Below, piece after piece: positions 1 to 11,300 of a stretch of DNA of 64,000 nt (position 1 is its first letter; each line of letters opens with the position of its first letter). The notes beneath the pieces are model-generated. The model had not been told where the DNA came from. It did no database searches and saw only the letters and a list, made by a program, of their open reading frames with translations. The stretch comes from Paraescarpia echinospica (taxonomy: Eukaryota; Annelida; Polychaeta; Sabellida; Siboglinidae). The translations under genes were made by a program, and so were the position numbers. Location: the NCBI GenBank assembly GCA_020002185.1, contig CM034543.1:33453965-33517964 (forward strand). Reading direction: 5' to 3'.

Positions 1-259
1 TTGTATACACACCTGAATCTATTTTTTGCAGAGATGTGGTTTCTAAAAAATTTGATTCAAAATTTGATTTTAGCTGTCCAAATACATTATGGTGACGTAT
101 GTGTATATTTTGAGATGGTCCCTAAGTGCGAGCGTTGTCTTGTAGCATCTGAAGCAACAGCAGGAGGGACTGCAGCATCTCATCAGTATTATCAAGGATG
201 ACCTCGATGATCTGCTGCTCATAGAACACGGACTCACAGAGAAGAAAACTCACCCAAGG

Positions 260-625
260 TGAAAGTGACTGACAGGTGTCACTTGCGTGTTGATTGGTGT
301 CAGTCGTTATCACTGTCGCCTGAAAGTGATTGACTTACTTGTACATTGATGTCAGTCGTCACCGATGATGTCTGAAAGTGATTGATGCATGTCACTTGTA
401 CATTGATGTCAATCGTCACCACTGACATCTGAAAGTGACTGATGCATGTAACTTGTACATCGAATGTGTCAATCGTCGCCATTTTTGTCTGTGAATGATG
501 CTTGTCACTTGTATGTCGATGATCACTGTCAGTTGTTACCGCAACCATCTGAAAGTGACTAACTTGCGTCATTTGTACATCAGTAGTCATCGTGTCATTT
601 AAAGTGACTGACATACATCATCAAT
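260..625. repeat. Minisatellite, about 58-bp unit, roughly six units
   Basis: Units begin with GAAAGTGA(C/T)TGA or a variant at 261, 322, 374, 431, 491, 551 and 601, so the period is 50-61 bp. Each unit also carries a TCACTTGTACAT-like and a GTCA(G/A)TCGTC-like segment. The units are diverged, so this is an old array. Several open frames across it come from the repeat and are not genes. Confidence 0.8.
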
Positions 626-2027
626 ATTCACTTGTGATGTTAGAGTGAGAACTTTTACATGAAACAACAAGCGACATGATGCAAAGCCAACTAACCAAAC
701 ATTTATTAATTAATCCAGTGTATCATTGAAAAGTGAACAGACCACTTCACGCTGTTACTTGTAAATTTGTTTCAAATACTACGTAGGTGTTTAAAGAAAT
801 TGTTATGTGAGAGCACTCGCAAAAAGGTGAGTTGTGATACAGAGGCAGATGTCGGCTTACTGTCACAAGGAGGCGCCAGTGGATGCTGTGACAATTCTGT
901 CAAACGAAACAACTGGATTTTGTCTTTACGATTCTTATTTATTTCTCTTGCGAGATTTCAGAAATGCAACTACAATAAATCGAATAACTATAAAGATAAC
1001 AATAAGTGACAGTTGTATTGGCTCCTGTACATGTTTAATAATTGTCTATATTTCTAATTTAATAAAAGAAATCACTTTTAATGCAAAATCAAACTTGGAT
1101 TTTTTGTTCCAATACAGGAAAGATAACAAGCGACCTTGTTTATTTTGTCACCCAGGATCATCCTCTTGAGACAAGGATGGTATTAGTGGTAGACTACCTC
1201 TGGTATATTGCCAAATGCACAAAAGTTCCCTGAATCAATGCTACTTCATCCCACTCGCTGTCTTTGCCGGTCTTGATTGTGGTAATCAGGCAACATCAAA
1301 GAACATATGGTTAGGCCCCATCTGTCTGTTGTACAGCTGGTGTTTACAATTTGATTGTTTCGTATTCAGCTTGAATGTGAGAGATTCAGAGAACCATTCA
1401 TATCATAGTGTGATCCGGTGAGATCGGCTATCACAGAAGTAAAAAACAAACTATGAACATTGTCTATAGTTCACAACAATAAGTATCACAATACTGTATT
1501 GTTCCTTGGGAGGAAATTAATTTGGAATGTAACAGCATATTAAAACAAATGAAGGGTTTGGGGACAAAACGTGATAAACATTTTTGAAATTTCGCCCAAA
1601 CCAGGACTAAACATTTGTTTAAACAAGTGTTAAGCTAGAATACTACCTAATTGATAAAAAATGGAAAAAATCTCAACGAAACGATGTGCACGAAAGAGCG
1701 TTTGTGTTCAAAACGCGATAAGCGCCATCTGTCTTTTTTTTTTCAAAACGCGTTATATCCAAGTTCAGCCAATCAACACCGCCGTGCCGCACGTGCAACT
1801 ACGCGGACTGATAACAAATATGCAACAAACATTTCAGAGTTTGCCAACATCCTCTATGATTTTGGATTCTAAATATATATCAACTTGTCAAACACACCTT
1901 AATTATATAATGCACAATAAATTAGAATACAACCACAATATGATTACAACAGTAAAGGAATCATTAAATATGCATCATCAATAAATATCTATGGCATAAT
2001 GCTATGCGATATTTTTAACGTTCTTGC
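626..2027. other. Non-coding stretch downstream of the THEM6-like gene
   Basis: This AT-rich sequence has only short, unconvincing open frames. It lies past the stop codon of the minus-strand THEM6-like gene, so its right-hand part should hold the 3' UTR. I did not see a convincing minus-strand poly(A) signal close to 2028. Confidence 0.5.
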
Positions 2028-2264
2028 TCATAACTCTTTCCGTAGTGATTCACTTGACTTCTTGTGACACTCTATGAAGAGTTTCACCTCTTCTGGATAG
2101 TCTGGGCACGGTGGGATGTCATGCCCAAACTTCGCTTTCAGAAGTTCGTTCATTGTCGCACCCGTAATCATATGCTTCAGGATTACTATAGCGCATATAA
2201 ATCTGTCACTGGCTCGCTCGACTTTCTGCTCGACATAGAAGGATCGGTCGTCCCAGCAAAGCAC
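2028..2264 (-). CDS. THEM6: THEM6-like protein, exon 3 (C-terminal coding exon)
   Basis: This is the last coding exon of a THEM6-like gene (thioesterase superfamily member 6, hotdog fold). It encodes 78 residues beginning VLCWDDRSFYVEQ, which matches the human THEM6 segment around LLGWDDRAFYLEA, and ends with a TGA at 2030-2028. The acceptor reads TTTGTATACAG immediately before 2264 on the minus strand, and the exon starts in phase 0, the phase left by exon 2. A LKHMITG segment corresponds to the family's FRQHLLGTS region. The three exons give 200 residues; human THEM6 is 208. Biochemical activity of THEM6 proteins is poorly established, so only family membership is claimed. Confidence 0.88.
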   Translation of the reverse strand: MLCWDDRSFYVEQKVERASDRFICAIVILKHMITGATMNELLKAKFGHDIPPCPDYPEEVKLFIECHKKSSESLRKEL

Positions 2265-3331
2265 CTGTATACAAAGATTCGTACGTTGCAGTCATAGTTT
2301 CATAAATACACAGTCTGATTTTTGGTTAAACTCATGGTATATAGTATCAATTTGTTGGCATAATGTGACCGTTATATGTTTAAGAATTTTTGACTAGCAA
2401 AAACAACCATTGTTTGGATGACAACTAACAGACATCATACTAGTCCAACAAGTTTCTGCTGCACATAGATCAAATATGTCGTTTTCACAAATCTAAATCA
2501 ATACCAGTTATTTCATTAATGGCTTGCATACATCTTGTTTGAAAAGTTCTTTTAGTGAAATACTTAGAAATTTTGAAGAAAAACGGATAACACCTATTTC
2601 TGCTGGTCATGATCGAAAACCCTAACTGTGTGGCAAGATGCGACAGATGGCCTTTGAATCTGATACCAGTAACCTATATATCTGACTAATGACATACCTA
2701 ATAGTAGATCCTAATAGGATATCAAAAGGCAACATAAACTGTTAGGTAGAAGAAACCGTTCTGATGTACACACAGACACGTTATGCCAAGCACAGTCATT
2801 TGTTGAATGTTGGAACTTACATTTTATGTTGCGAACAATTGATTTAACCGATAAAAGGTGAGAATACTTGACATACGAAAAGAGCGAAACTTTTCTTTTG
2901 ATGGGTCGTAGATTAATCCCGGGAAGTTTGACTCTTGAGATGCAAACTGTTTCGGAGGAAAATGTTAAACATAACCACATATATGCTAGTACAATTATAG
3001 TTTGATATCAATATGGTCAAAGTAATTGGCTCCATAAGGGATGGTCTCATCCATTTGGAAAGTCAACAAAATGTTAAAAGCGTTGGTTCAAACCACCCTC
3101 TACACCAATAATACCTGGTGTAGGACTTGCACTTTTTACAAAGGCTATTTGTGTCTACTTACGTTTTCAATCGTTAGGTGACACCAGTGTAGTCATTTGT
3201 TTTCCTTCGAAACGTGATGACGACCAACCGTTAACCTCCCCTGCCGCCACATAATGCTTAGCATATTTTGGGACTTTATGTATGAACTTACGCGACTCCC
3301 CTTAATGTATCAGGGGTAGTGTTCAACTTAC
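2265..3331 (-). other. THEM6-like intron 2
   Basis: This intron is 1,067 bp, with GTAAGT at 3331 reading down and an AG acceptor just above 2264. I saw no exon-like conserved frame inside it. A stretch near 3037-3130 weakly resembles the reverse complement of 31130-31215 (a shared aagggatggtctca and a caaacca block), so it may be an old dispersed repeat. Confidence 0.7.
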
Positions 3332-3543
3332 TCGGCTTCTTATCTGAAACCTCTCAAGGAACTGAATCGACTTGCGGTGTCTGACTGTGGATGAGGCAAC
3401 AACCATACTGGCATGGATTTTCTTCAGGGTCCCGAAGATTCCTGAGTCGAACCAGAGGTTCAAACGAGCAAAGTCACATTCCCGTAAATACCTTGAGTTA
3501 TTCATATGCATCATCAAGTCGAGATCGCTCATCCAACAAATGC
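3332..3543 (-). CDS. THEM6: THEM6-like protein, exon 2 (hotdog core)
   Basis: This exon encodes SDLDLMMHMNNSRYLRECDF and continues through a STVRHRKSIQFLERF segment. Both are the most conserved parts of THEM6 (human SDLDLLLHMNNARYLREADF and ARHRRSLRLLEPF). The acceptor is TTTTTGTTTCAG ending at 3544, and the donor is CGA followed by GTAAGT starting at 3331. The exon is 212 bp. It begins with the last two bases of a codon whose first base comes from exon 1, giving AGC (Ser), and ends in phase 0. The phasing on both sides independently supports the model. Confidence 0.92.
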
Positions 3544-3769
3544 CTGAAACAAAAATCATGAATGGTCAAATTTATTTTGTGTTTTAGGTATATTTTAAAT
3601 TGTGTCGTTTTAGACAATTCTGTATAATTTATTGGCGCTTAAGTTTGTTTTGACAATGTTTTGGCTGCACTGTTATGCTGTAATATCATACACAAACAAA
3701 AGAACTTCAGAATACAAAACAAAGTTTAATGCAAATCCCATTTTTCCTACTTCATTTTCCCGGTCATCT

Positions 3770-4200
3770 TTCTGACTCATAGTGGTGTCTCATGGTTGGG
3801 CGATGGCCTCAGCATGTCATTCCCAAATCTGTCTGTCTTGCATTATCCTCTACAAGATGGTGCTCTTCCAGTATTCGTCTAGTTCATCTCTCCACCGTCT
3901 CACCGGTCTTCCTCTAGATCGTTTCCCCTCATACGGTCTCCAGGTTGTGATATGCGATGTCCATCAGTTATTTCGTAGTACTGGTGTGCCCTGCCCAGGT
4001 TCACTTAGAACTGTCTTCTGATATGTTCTATCATGTCTATGACCTTTGTCTTCTCTCTTACTCAGATGTTTGTTTTTCTCTCCCAATATGTGATGTTTAA
4101 CATACTTCTTTCCATCTTTGTGCGGCTGCTAGCTTGTTCTTTGCCTGGATGGTGAGTGCCCAAGTTTTACATTCAAAGACTGCTCTTTTGAATACGTTTC
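3770..4200 (-). mobile_element. LINE 3' coding fragment in THEM6-like intron 1
   Basis: Read on the minus strand, this stretch gives GKRSRGRPVRRWRDELDEYW followed by a QDRQIW...HAEA.AQP..T tail. That is the typical C-terminal end of RTE-like and related LINE ORFs after the reverse transcriptase. Several stop codons interrupt it, so it is a dead fragment. It lies inside the large first intron of the minus-strand gene. Confidence 0.75.
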
Positions 4201-6070
4201 ATGTATTACAAAACGAGCATCTCACAAGTAATGTGTAGTAAATAATAAAAAATTCCAGTAATACAATTTATGTTACTTAAATGTAACCTACAGGTATAGT
4301 TCACCTAAATTTAAGTTAAATTTAATTTAAGTTAAATTAAACATATTATATGTATGTATACACTAAACAAACATGTTTTTTAATGTTTGTTTTGTAAAAA
4401 ATAAAGTGTATTATTATGCACACAATACAGAAAATACGATAACTGATCATTATCGTTCCACATGTCAAAGAACCTCGTTGTTTTTGGTATGCTTGTTGTT
4501 GCATCGTGAATCGTTGCAACCGCAGTTGTGAAGTTGAAACTGTATCTCTTATTCAAACCTGCCCATTGTACAATTAAAGAGCATTGGAACAAGGCTTCCG
4601 AGTTCCGACACATGCAGTATTTAACTGGACCATAAATGTTTTGTATGAAGAACTGACCAGATCTTGCATGTCAGGTGATGTATATGCTCGGCTCATGGAC
4701 TGCTTATGTTACGATATCTTGCAAAAGTGTTTACTTAACAGGCCTTCCATGGTTCGGTTAAAATATGAGTCAGCATGTGTATGTGTGTTTGACTTGTTTA
4801 ATGTTAGCAGTGGATTTTTAATTGGTATTACCAGCTATGTCACATTTATGAAAAGTGTGTTAAAAGGATTCTTTGTAAGCTACTATGCATTCGAGGTGTA
4901 CCGTATCAAAACTGATTAATTTCCCATAAGTACTTTCTCTGCTACTTAAGTCTTGCATGTTTATGCAGAATTTGGGTGTTATCTGCGCAAAAAAAAACGA
5001 TAAACAGTTGTGTTTACGTGAATCATTTTGAGTTTGCTGCCACATGGATGATTAATTCTGCAACCCGCATATAATGAATATTCATGCACGCGCAGTGAGC
5101 CACACGACGACCGTTGACGTCACACACATAGTTGACATGTTAGTTTCCGAGGTGAGTTGATTCAAGCAATGGCATTGTGAATGAGCAATTTGTAGACATA
5201 TGCATATTGACAGCTATTTTTATAAGTGTAGGAAGCGTATGCACTGTTTAGTTACCCTGCTTCCCAATGTCGTCAGCCGAGTAACGTTTCGATTAAATAG
5301 AATTATAACGTCCGCTGACGCGGACGGCTGCAGTCGGCGTCAGCTGCCGATGGGACTGTCACCGAGTCTGTCGAGCCTCAACTACAATAACTAACATAGC
5401 CTTAGGCAAAGGTCTTGTCTTTCTAGTTAATAAAACTGCATTGTCCAATATTTGACATGCAGTGAACGAAAATGCACGCTAAAATATAAGTATATGCAAC
5501 CATAGCAAGATGATTAACCTGGTCGTGGATGTAATTTGTTTGCCTAAATCTGGGTCCCTGAGATTTGGGTATGTGTGTCTACGGGTCTTGCCTTTCCAAA
5601 TTCCAGTCAGCCATTTTTGAAAAGTCCCCGTTGCCCCACTTATTTGAACCGAAACATAAAAATGTGAGATTCGTACGTTCACAGACTGTTTTTAATGCTA
5701 CAGCTACGATTGCCAGTAAACCTGGCTGGCACGTCATCATTCAATGTAAACATTTTAGGTGTGTAGTACACAATACCATGTTGCCACGGAATTTTGCGAT
5801 GCACGAATTTTAGACTCCAGCAGATCTGCACTCTAGTATACATCAGTTTTTATCCATGAATATATTATTAAAAATCTAATAATACATCAGATCAAGTTGC
5901 GCTGCTTCATGTGAATAGCACATTTGATAATAACAGTACTCGCTAAAAACAAATTAAACATTTATTTTTGACATGTTACTTTACTGTTATTGTACACTTT
6001 TCACGAGAATGGCCCATATGTATAATTATATACAACATTAATTATTTGAGCAACAATAAAGGAAAATATA
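4201..6070. other. Intronic stretch without recognised gene
   Basis: This is part of intron 1 of the THEM6-like gene. It includes short AT-rich direct repeats (ttaagttaaattt at about 4311-4340) and an interval at 5060-5350 richer in CpG. No conserved protein frame was recognised on either strand. Confidence 0.5.
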
Positions 6071-6254
6071 CAGTGCACTCTGGATAAGGTCAAACTTCCA
6101 GGGTCCCATGACAATACTGATAAGTGGAATTTCTGATAACTAGAAAGTTATCAGAAGGTCCCCTTATTGGGACCTTTGTCCTGGACTGAGGAAAAGATTG
6201 ATTTAACTTAGCAAAAATTCACTTATATGGGTTCAAGTTATCTGGAGTGCACTG
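6071..6254. mobile_element. 184-bp MITE with TA target duplication (pogo/Tigger-like ends)
   Basis: The left end is CAGTGCACTCTGGATAAGG and the right end, read inward on the other strand, is CAGTGCACTCCAGATAACT. These are terminal inverted repeats of about 17 bp with two mismatches. TA lies directly outside both ends, as in Tc1/mariner/pogo elements. It is too short to encode a transposase, so it is non-autonomous. Assignment to the pogo/Tigger group rests on the style of the termini and is an inference. Confidence 0.8.
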
Positions 6255-6524
6255 TATATGACCAATGCAAACAGGTAATTATATAGAAGCAAATTAAAAG
6301 TTGGCCAAAGTAATGGATTGGGATTTTGGTCTGACTGAATCAATATAACAGAGGTTCTCTTGTATTTCTTTTCCATTTAGCCAGCTGTACACTTGGTGAT
6401 AAGTCCCATAATCCAATATATAAACTGAATTAATCTGTACAGTGTTGAGGTAGTTAACTCATATTTAGGGTCAGTTTCATAAATTTAACTTTGTTTATTT
6501 GCAGGAACATTGGAAATAGCTGAG

Positions 6525-6860
6525 CTGATGGAATGAGGAAATTGAAGAGCTCTACTTAACACTGCCATTAATTGGACAATTGGTCACCTGACATAAGATG
6601 ATGTCTGACTTTGTTCTGCCCAATTCTGTTCTGGGAAGTTGTACCTCACTTTGAGTTTCAAGTGGATGTGTGCATCTGATAGCTTTGTGTATCAAAATGC
6701 ATAGCAGTGCTATTAATAGGACAATATGTTAACTGACACAGTAGTGAAGAAGATGTCTAACTTTGTTCTGCCACATTAATTCTGTGTGGCTTCTGCTGGG
6801 AATATGTACATCACTATGTTTCAAATGGATTTGTGCGATCGATCGATTTGTGCATCCAAA
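6525..6860. repeat. Imperfect tandem duplication, about 145-bp unit
   Basis: The segments near 6560-6690 and 6700-6850 share the order (T)GC(C/T)ATTAAT.GGACAAT, GATGTCT(G/A)ACTTTGTTCTGCC, and TTTCAA(G/A)TGGAT.TGTGC. They look like two diverged copies of one unit. No coding frame is present. Confidence 0.6.
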
Positions 6861-8665
6861 TGCACATCATCATATCATTATGTTGAAAAGTAGGAGTACA
6901 TAATAAAATGTATGCTTTGTTATGCTCATCATGTTTGGATTGTGTTCTACAGCATATTCTTCAAAATTTGTTGAAACAAGTTTGTGTTAAGTGAATTATA
7001 CTGGGAGTAGTGTATAAAAAGGTGTTGACAAAGTTGCTTTTACAATAATTTTGAAAATTCATTAAAATATAAATGTTCCACAACATTCAAAATGTCTTAG
7101 GGATCTTCTTGAGCTAAATACACCAATGGTGACTGAAAACAGTGTTTTAGAATATGCGTTACTTTTAAAGTTTTGTAATTTTATAACTTTATTTCCATCA
7201 TACAATGGCCATTTTATTTGTTATTGAAACGGGAGTTCGACAGAAACAAATTCAATATCTTTTACTCTAAATGATGGACAGAACAAATAATTATTGCACT
7301 TCCAGTACAAAATAAAATAAGTTTTTACACTGATGAAATAGATTTTAATATTTTGTTGACACTAATGTTATGCTCTTTATAGATCTACATTTTAAAAACT
7401 AAAACTAGTAAAAGTAAACCTTACGTAGATAGGAAAGTACATAACCACCTATCCTATTTTAATACTGTAGATTACATCAGTGATGTGTAAAGTATTTATA
7501 CTGCTTATGGAAATAGCAGCTGGATTTATGGTGCAAATAAAATGGTTTCATTATTGAATGTTTCTCGGCTTCAGTAAGTTTGTTATCTAAACGTTTCATT
7601 AAAACTTCACTTCAAAATGTATAGCCAGATGTACCTAGTGAAAAATGAACATGATAGTACCATAGTTTTTATATTCCAACAAAAACAATGCCAATCATCC
7701 AATATGACATCGGCGGCTTCGTGCATGGAGAGGTGATGTTTTTTCTTTTAAATAAATCCGTCTGTCATGAACTGTTGCTATGTTCATTCTCCGTTTATTC
7801 CATATATTTTACTTTACTGGATCTGTGACATAAACAGCAGCTGGTCCACGTTTCATTTTGATAATTTGATCGGTCACGACTCATTCGCATGGCGGTGGCT
7901 AATCCAAATACACACATGTTGATGACGTATTTCTTGCATCTATTAACTCGGCGTAGCTAATCGAAGTCTGACGGACATTCCCGAATATTCATGAGCATGC
8001 CTTATACAGATTGTAAAGGTGGGCCCAAAGTAGAAATTCCGTGGCAGAGTTATTTTTTCGATATATTGTCAGGGTCAGTGATTAATAAAACATAATTCTA
8101 ATGAAATAAAGGCATATAATTACATGAAATAATCATATTAACAGGATTACCTAATAATTGCGTACATTACAAAGAGATTAAAATTCTCAAAGAATCCCTT
8201 TAAGAAGATATACCGAGTGTAATATTGACATATATTATATATGGGAAGACAGTGTATATTTTGCCAATTTTATAGCAACTTGTTGCAGATGTTCTGCAAT
8301 TATTGTGATTGTGTATGATGTTCTAGAATAGTTGATAGTTTTTAACTGTACTATGTTGGCTGTTATCAGATATGTCACATCTGTGAAGAGTATGTGAATA
8401 ACATATAATGCAAACAATGATGGTGTGTATGTATAACTGACAACTTGTATGTTTTTATCCACAGTAATATATAATTACACGTGTATGATTATAATATATA
8501 TATATTATTATTATTAGATATATATATTCCACGAAACAGAGGAAACATAATGAGGTGGGCCAGTACTACTGAGACTGAGTAGTAGGCCTAAAACCAAAAC
8601 ATCCGGATAGCATTTAATGTCTTGACACATACATTTTACAAGAAATTCATCCACTTAACATACAA
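6861..8665. other. AT-rich intronic stretch
   Basis: This is part of intron 1 of the THEM6-like gene. It is AT-rich, with a TA run near 8495-8530. No coding frame, structural RNA or mobile element end was recognised. Confidence 0.5.
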
Positions 8666-8670
8666 ACTAG

Positions 8671-8735
8671 GTGGACCGAGATCGATGTGGGCCGAGTTCA
8701 GCATGGGCCGATATCGACGTGGGCCGAGATCGACG
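8671..8735. repeat. Short tandem repeat, four units of about 16 bp
   Basis: Four consecutive units of the form GTGG(G/A)CCGAGATCGA(C/T) are visible, with small changes in each. The sequence lies in intron 1 of the minus-strand gene. Confidence 0.75.
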
Positions 8736-8942
8736 GAACCCAATCGTTTAATAACATCGCTGTATTATCGCTCAGACAGTTGTTAATGAGTGCACAAGCA
8801 ATTGAGACGACGTCCTACGATGACATAGTTGCTTTAGGCAAACGCAATTATGTACACTATGATGTCAACTGACTATACAATCGCCACATTACAGATTACA
8901 CAGCCACGCCCACAGTCTGTGACTGACGCGTACAGCACTTAC

Positions 8943-9096
8943 TGTTTAGCACGGAATCCTCTAATAATCCTTTACTACCGTCGGTTAACGCAGTCTTCCA
9001 TCTCAGCCACATGTATGCCACGCGCAGAAAGTACGATACGTCAAAAAACACGTAGAAACCAGAAATGGCTAATAATATGTACACGAACGGGGGCAT
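8943..9096 (-). CDS. THEM6: THEM6-like protein, exon 1 (N-terminal membrane anchor)
   Basis: This exon starts with ATG at 9096-9094 and encodes 51 codons plus one base. The protein begins with a hydrophobic segment containing ILLAISGFYVFFDVSYFLR, corresponding to the hydrophobic N-terminus of human THEM6 with its DVWYLVRLP motif. It is probably a signal anchor. The donor is AACA followed by GTAAGT, first intron base 8942. The single leftover base joins the first two bases of exon 2 to form AGC, keeping the frame. Intron 1 is about 5.4 kb and holds a LINE fragment and a MITE. An alternative upstream ATG was not seen in frame. Confidence 0.87.
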
Positions 9097-9224
9097 AGTA
9101 GAGAACTGGCTTCTAGAACCCAGAAGGGCTGAACAATCTCAAGAGAATGGGCTATATTTAGTTCGTAATTGATCGGCAGGTAGCGCCACCACTAACAAAC
9201 GGGACCCTCGAGCACGTCGTAAAT

Positions 9225-9652
9225 GGGGTAAGACCACATTTAGATTTTACATAGGCGACCATTATAACGTTTCCTTCATTTCCTGCCAAATTTGTCTTAC
9301 GATTTTCTTGAAAATTTCACAGCATATTTAACCGCTATCGTCACAAATGCTGTAAAAACCTCGTGAAATTCTCATACATCTTTTTTTCAGAAAAATTCAC
9401 CCAAACCTGACACCCCTCAATTTAATTCGCCCCAATCTGGTGACGGATTTTGAAATATTGGTGCGTTCTGCAAAATAGCCACTGTGCGAATACGCGAGCG
9501 ACTAACGTATATTTATTGGTATCTCGTGAAAGATCTAATGCAGTAGTACATTCAGCATTCACTGGACTAACATGTGCCACGTCAAAGTGCTCGAAAAAAA
9601 TTCACACGTCACATCAAAACGGTATTTTCAATCCTTAATGTGGTCTTACCCC
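9225..9652. mobile_element. 428-bp TIR element with 16-bp perfect ends
   Basis: The ends GGGGTAAGACCACATT (9225-9240) and AATGTGGTCTTACCCC (9637-9652) are perfect inverted repeats. AAAT flanks both sides (9221-9224 and 9653-9656), a candidate 4-bp target duplication. There is no transposase frame, so it is non-autonomous. A 4-bp duplication would fit superfamilies such as Sola, Chapaev or Academ, but I cannot assign one from the ends alone. Confidence 0.78.
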
Positions 9653-10087
9653 AAATAAAAGAGGGCACTAGTCTCGCTTAACCGACTCTCGCCTGACTGC
9701 GTGACTTCGCCAGGAAGATAGTCTGGCTCAGAGACGCGTTTTGACTGGGGTGTGATGAGAGCTGCCACCTAGTGAATGTGCATATGATTAAAAGGCACTA
9801 AACCACGAAAAAAGTTTAATGTCGGTAATTTTGTGTGTGTGACATGTTTCAATATAAGATTAATGTTGAATAATTGTTGTAGTATAGTATTATGTGATAA
9901 AAGTGTATCCTTATTTAATTTGTTATTTCATAGTTGGCCTGAGAGCCAATCGCCGTCTCTACCCGAATCTGAGGTAAAGCCCCCTTCCAATAACATTGGC
10001 AGGAGCTTAATAATCCAGGCCGTAGTGAGAGGCCCCTGCTGCCACCTCACGGCGCCTGGATAATCGAGGCTAAGAGGGCACCCGACC

Positions 10088-10532
10088 GCGTCTTTGCGAT
10101 TCATTTATGAAAAGCTTAGAGGCGCTTTTAAGCCACGCCCAGAGCACGCTTGATTGGTCGCTAGGGCAAAGAGCGTTTGACACATGTGTCACGCGCGTTT
10201 CATTTTGTTTTTCGCGGGGATATGTCAGGGCTTGTTATATGTTAGCAAGGGGCTATACATACACAGACTAATTTTACGAACAGGTAGGCAGGGCTATACG
10301 TACACAAACTAATTTTACGAACAGGGCCCTGCCTACCTGTTCGTGAAATTAGTATGTGTACGTATAGCCCCTTGCTAACACATAACAAGCCCTGACGTCT
10401 CCCCGCGAAAAACAAAATGAAACGCGCGTGACATATGTGTCAAACGCTCCTTGCCCTAGCGACCAACCAAGCGCGCGCTGGGCGTGGCTTAAAAGCGCCT
10501 GTTAGCTTTTCATAAGTGAATCGCAAAGACGC
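10088..10532. mobile_element. 445-bp foldback element with 207-bp inverted arms and 9-bp TSD (Mutator-like)
   Basis: The left arm 10088-10294 and right arm 10326-10532 are inverted copies of each other, over 90% identical by eye, and the ends are exactly GCGTCTTTGCGATTCA and its complement. The 31-bp spacer is itself a near copy of the arm segment around 10254-10284. CACCCGACC flanks both sides (10079-10087 and 10533-10541), an exact 9-bp target duplication. Long TIRs with a 9-bp duplication are the hallmark of Mutator-like non-autonomous elements. No coding capacity is present. Confidence 0.88.
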
Positions 10533-10639
10533 CACCCGACCGACATATGTCAACGTTTCTGATCGCGACTATAATTCTTTGTATTGGTGATAATAAATCC
10601 GATATATACGTTAAAAAAAATTATTGTCGCTAGACATGC

Positions 10640-11235
10640 ACATAATTCTACTACATCGGGTCAACTGCCACCTGTGAGGATGACACCACTGAGGAAATAC
10701 GCACACGGTTAAATATGGCAGCATCAGCGGTAGCAAGACTGAAGAAGACGCGCAGCTACGACAACATAAAACGGCAACAACATACGTACACGTGACTCTA
10801 CACATGCCTGGCTGACACACGGATGCGAAAGCTGGATCCTGAAAGCAGCATCCGAAATAAGAATACCCGCATTTGAAATTAATTCGTCAGAAAGATTCTG
10901 TCAGTTTCTTACACGGACCACATTTTAATATGTCAGTATTGCAAGCAATCACTGAAGCCGCGGAAACTCAAGAAGCGCTCTCGATCTCGGTGAAACGCCG
11001 AAGACTCCAATGCTTCGAACATCCATATAACCAGACACACCACAGGTGCTAAAGAAATATAACAAAGCCAGTCATAGGCGGCAGAAAACGAGGAAGAAAC
11101 AACAGCAAGTGTGCTTGGACAACATAAGAGAGCGCGGACGGGTCTACACACAGGGGATTTGCGCGATGCAGCCCACAACCGTACTGATGGAACAGATCGT
11201 TGTTGAAGCCTCTAAGCGCGCACCCCTATGAGCGA
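10640..11235 (+). mobile_element. Decayed LINE reverse-transcriptase C-terminal fragment
   Basis: Frames on the plus strand give EEIRTRLNMAASAVARLKK, and further on CES-WTLKAA-like and FE..SSERFCQFL-like segments across frameshifts. This is the order found after the RT domain in many LINEs (EIRRRLAMA...LKK, then SWTLKAADE..IEAFE). Frameshifts and stops are frequent. It begins close to the right end of the foldback element. Confidence 0.6.
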
Positions 11236-11300
11236 CCCATCTAAAATAGTTTGGCGACCCAATTTTGGGTCGCGACCCAGTGGTTAAGAACCGCTGAGGG
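11236..11300. mobile_element. Possible hAT-type terminal sequence
   Basis: The stretch contains GCGACCCAATTTTGGGTCGC, GGGTCGCGACCC and CAGTGGTTAAGAACCGCTG. The reverse-complement order CAGCGGTTCTTAACC...GGGTCGCGACCC is a familiar end of hAT-type elements. Only one end was found, so this is a fragment at best. Confidence 0.4.

Noticed and set aside
260..625. CRISPR-like array
   Set aside because: Units are diverged throughout with no constant repeat and unique spacer pattern; the genome is animal.
3037..3130. Dispersed repeat shared with 31130-31215
   Set aside because: Only two short blocks agree (aagggatggtctca and a caaacca segment); too weak to list as a family without alignment.
10611..10820. 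Minus-strand 69-codon Cys-rich frame
   Set aside because: It is antisense to a decayed LINE fragment and has no family match.
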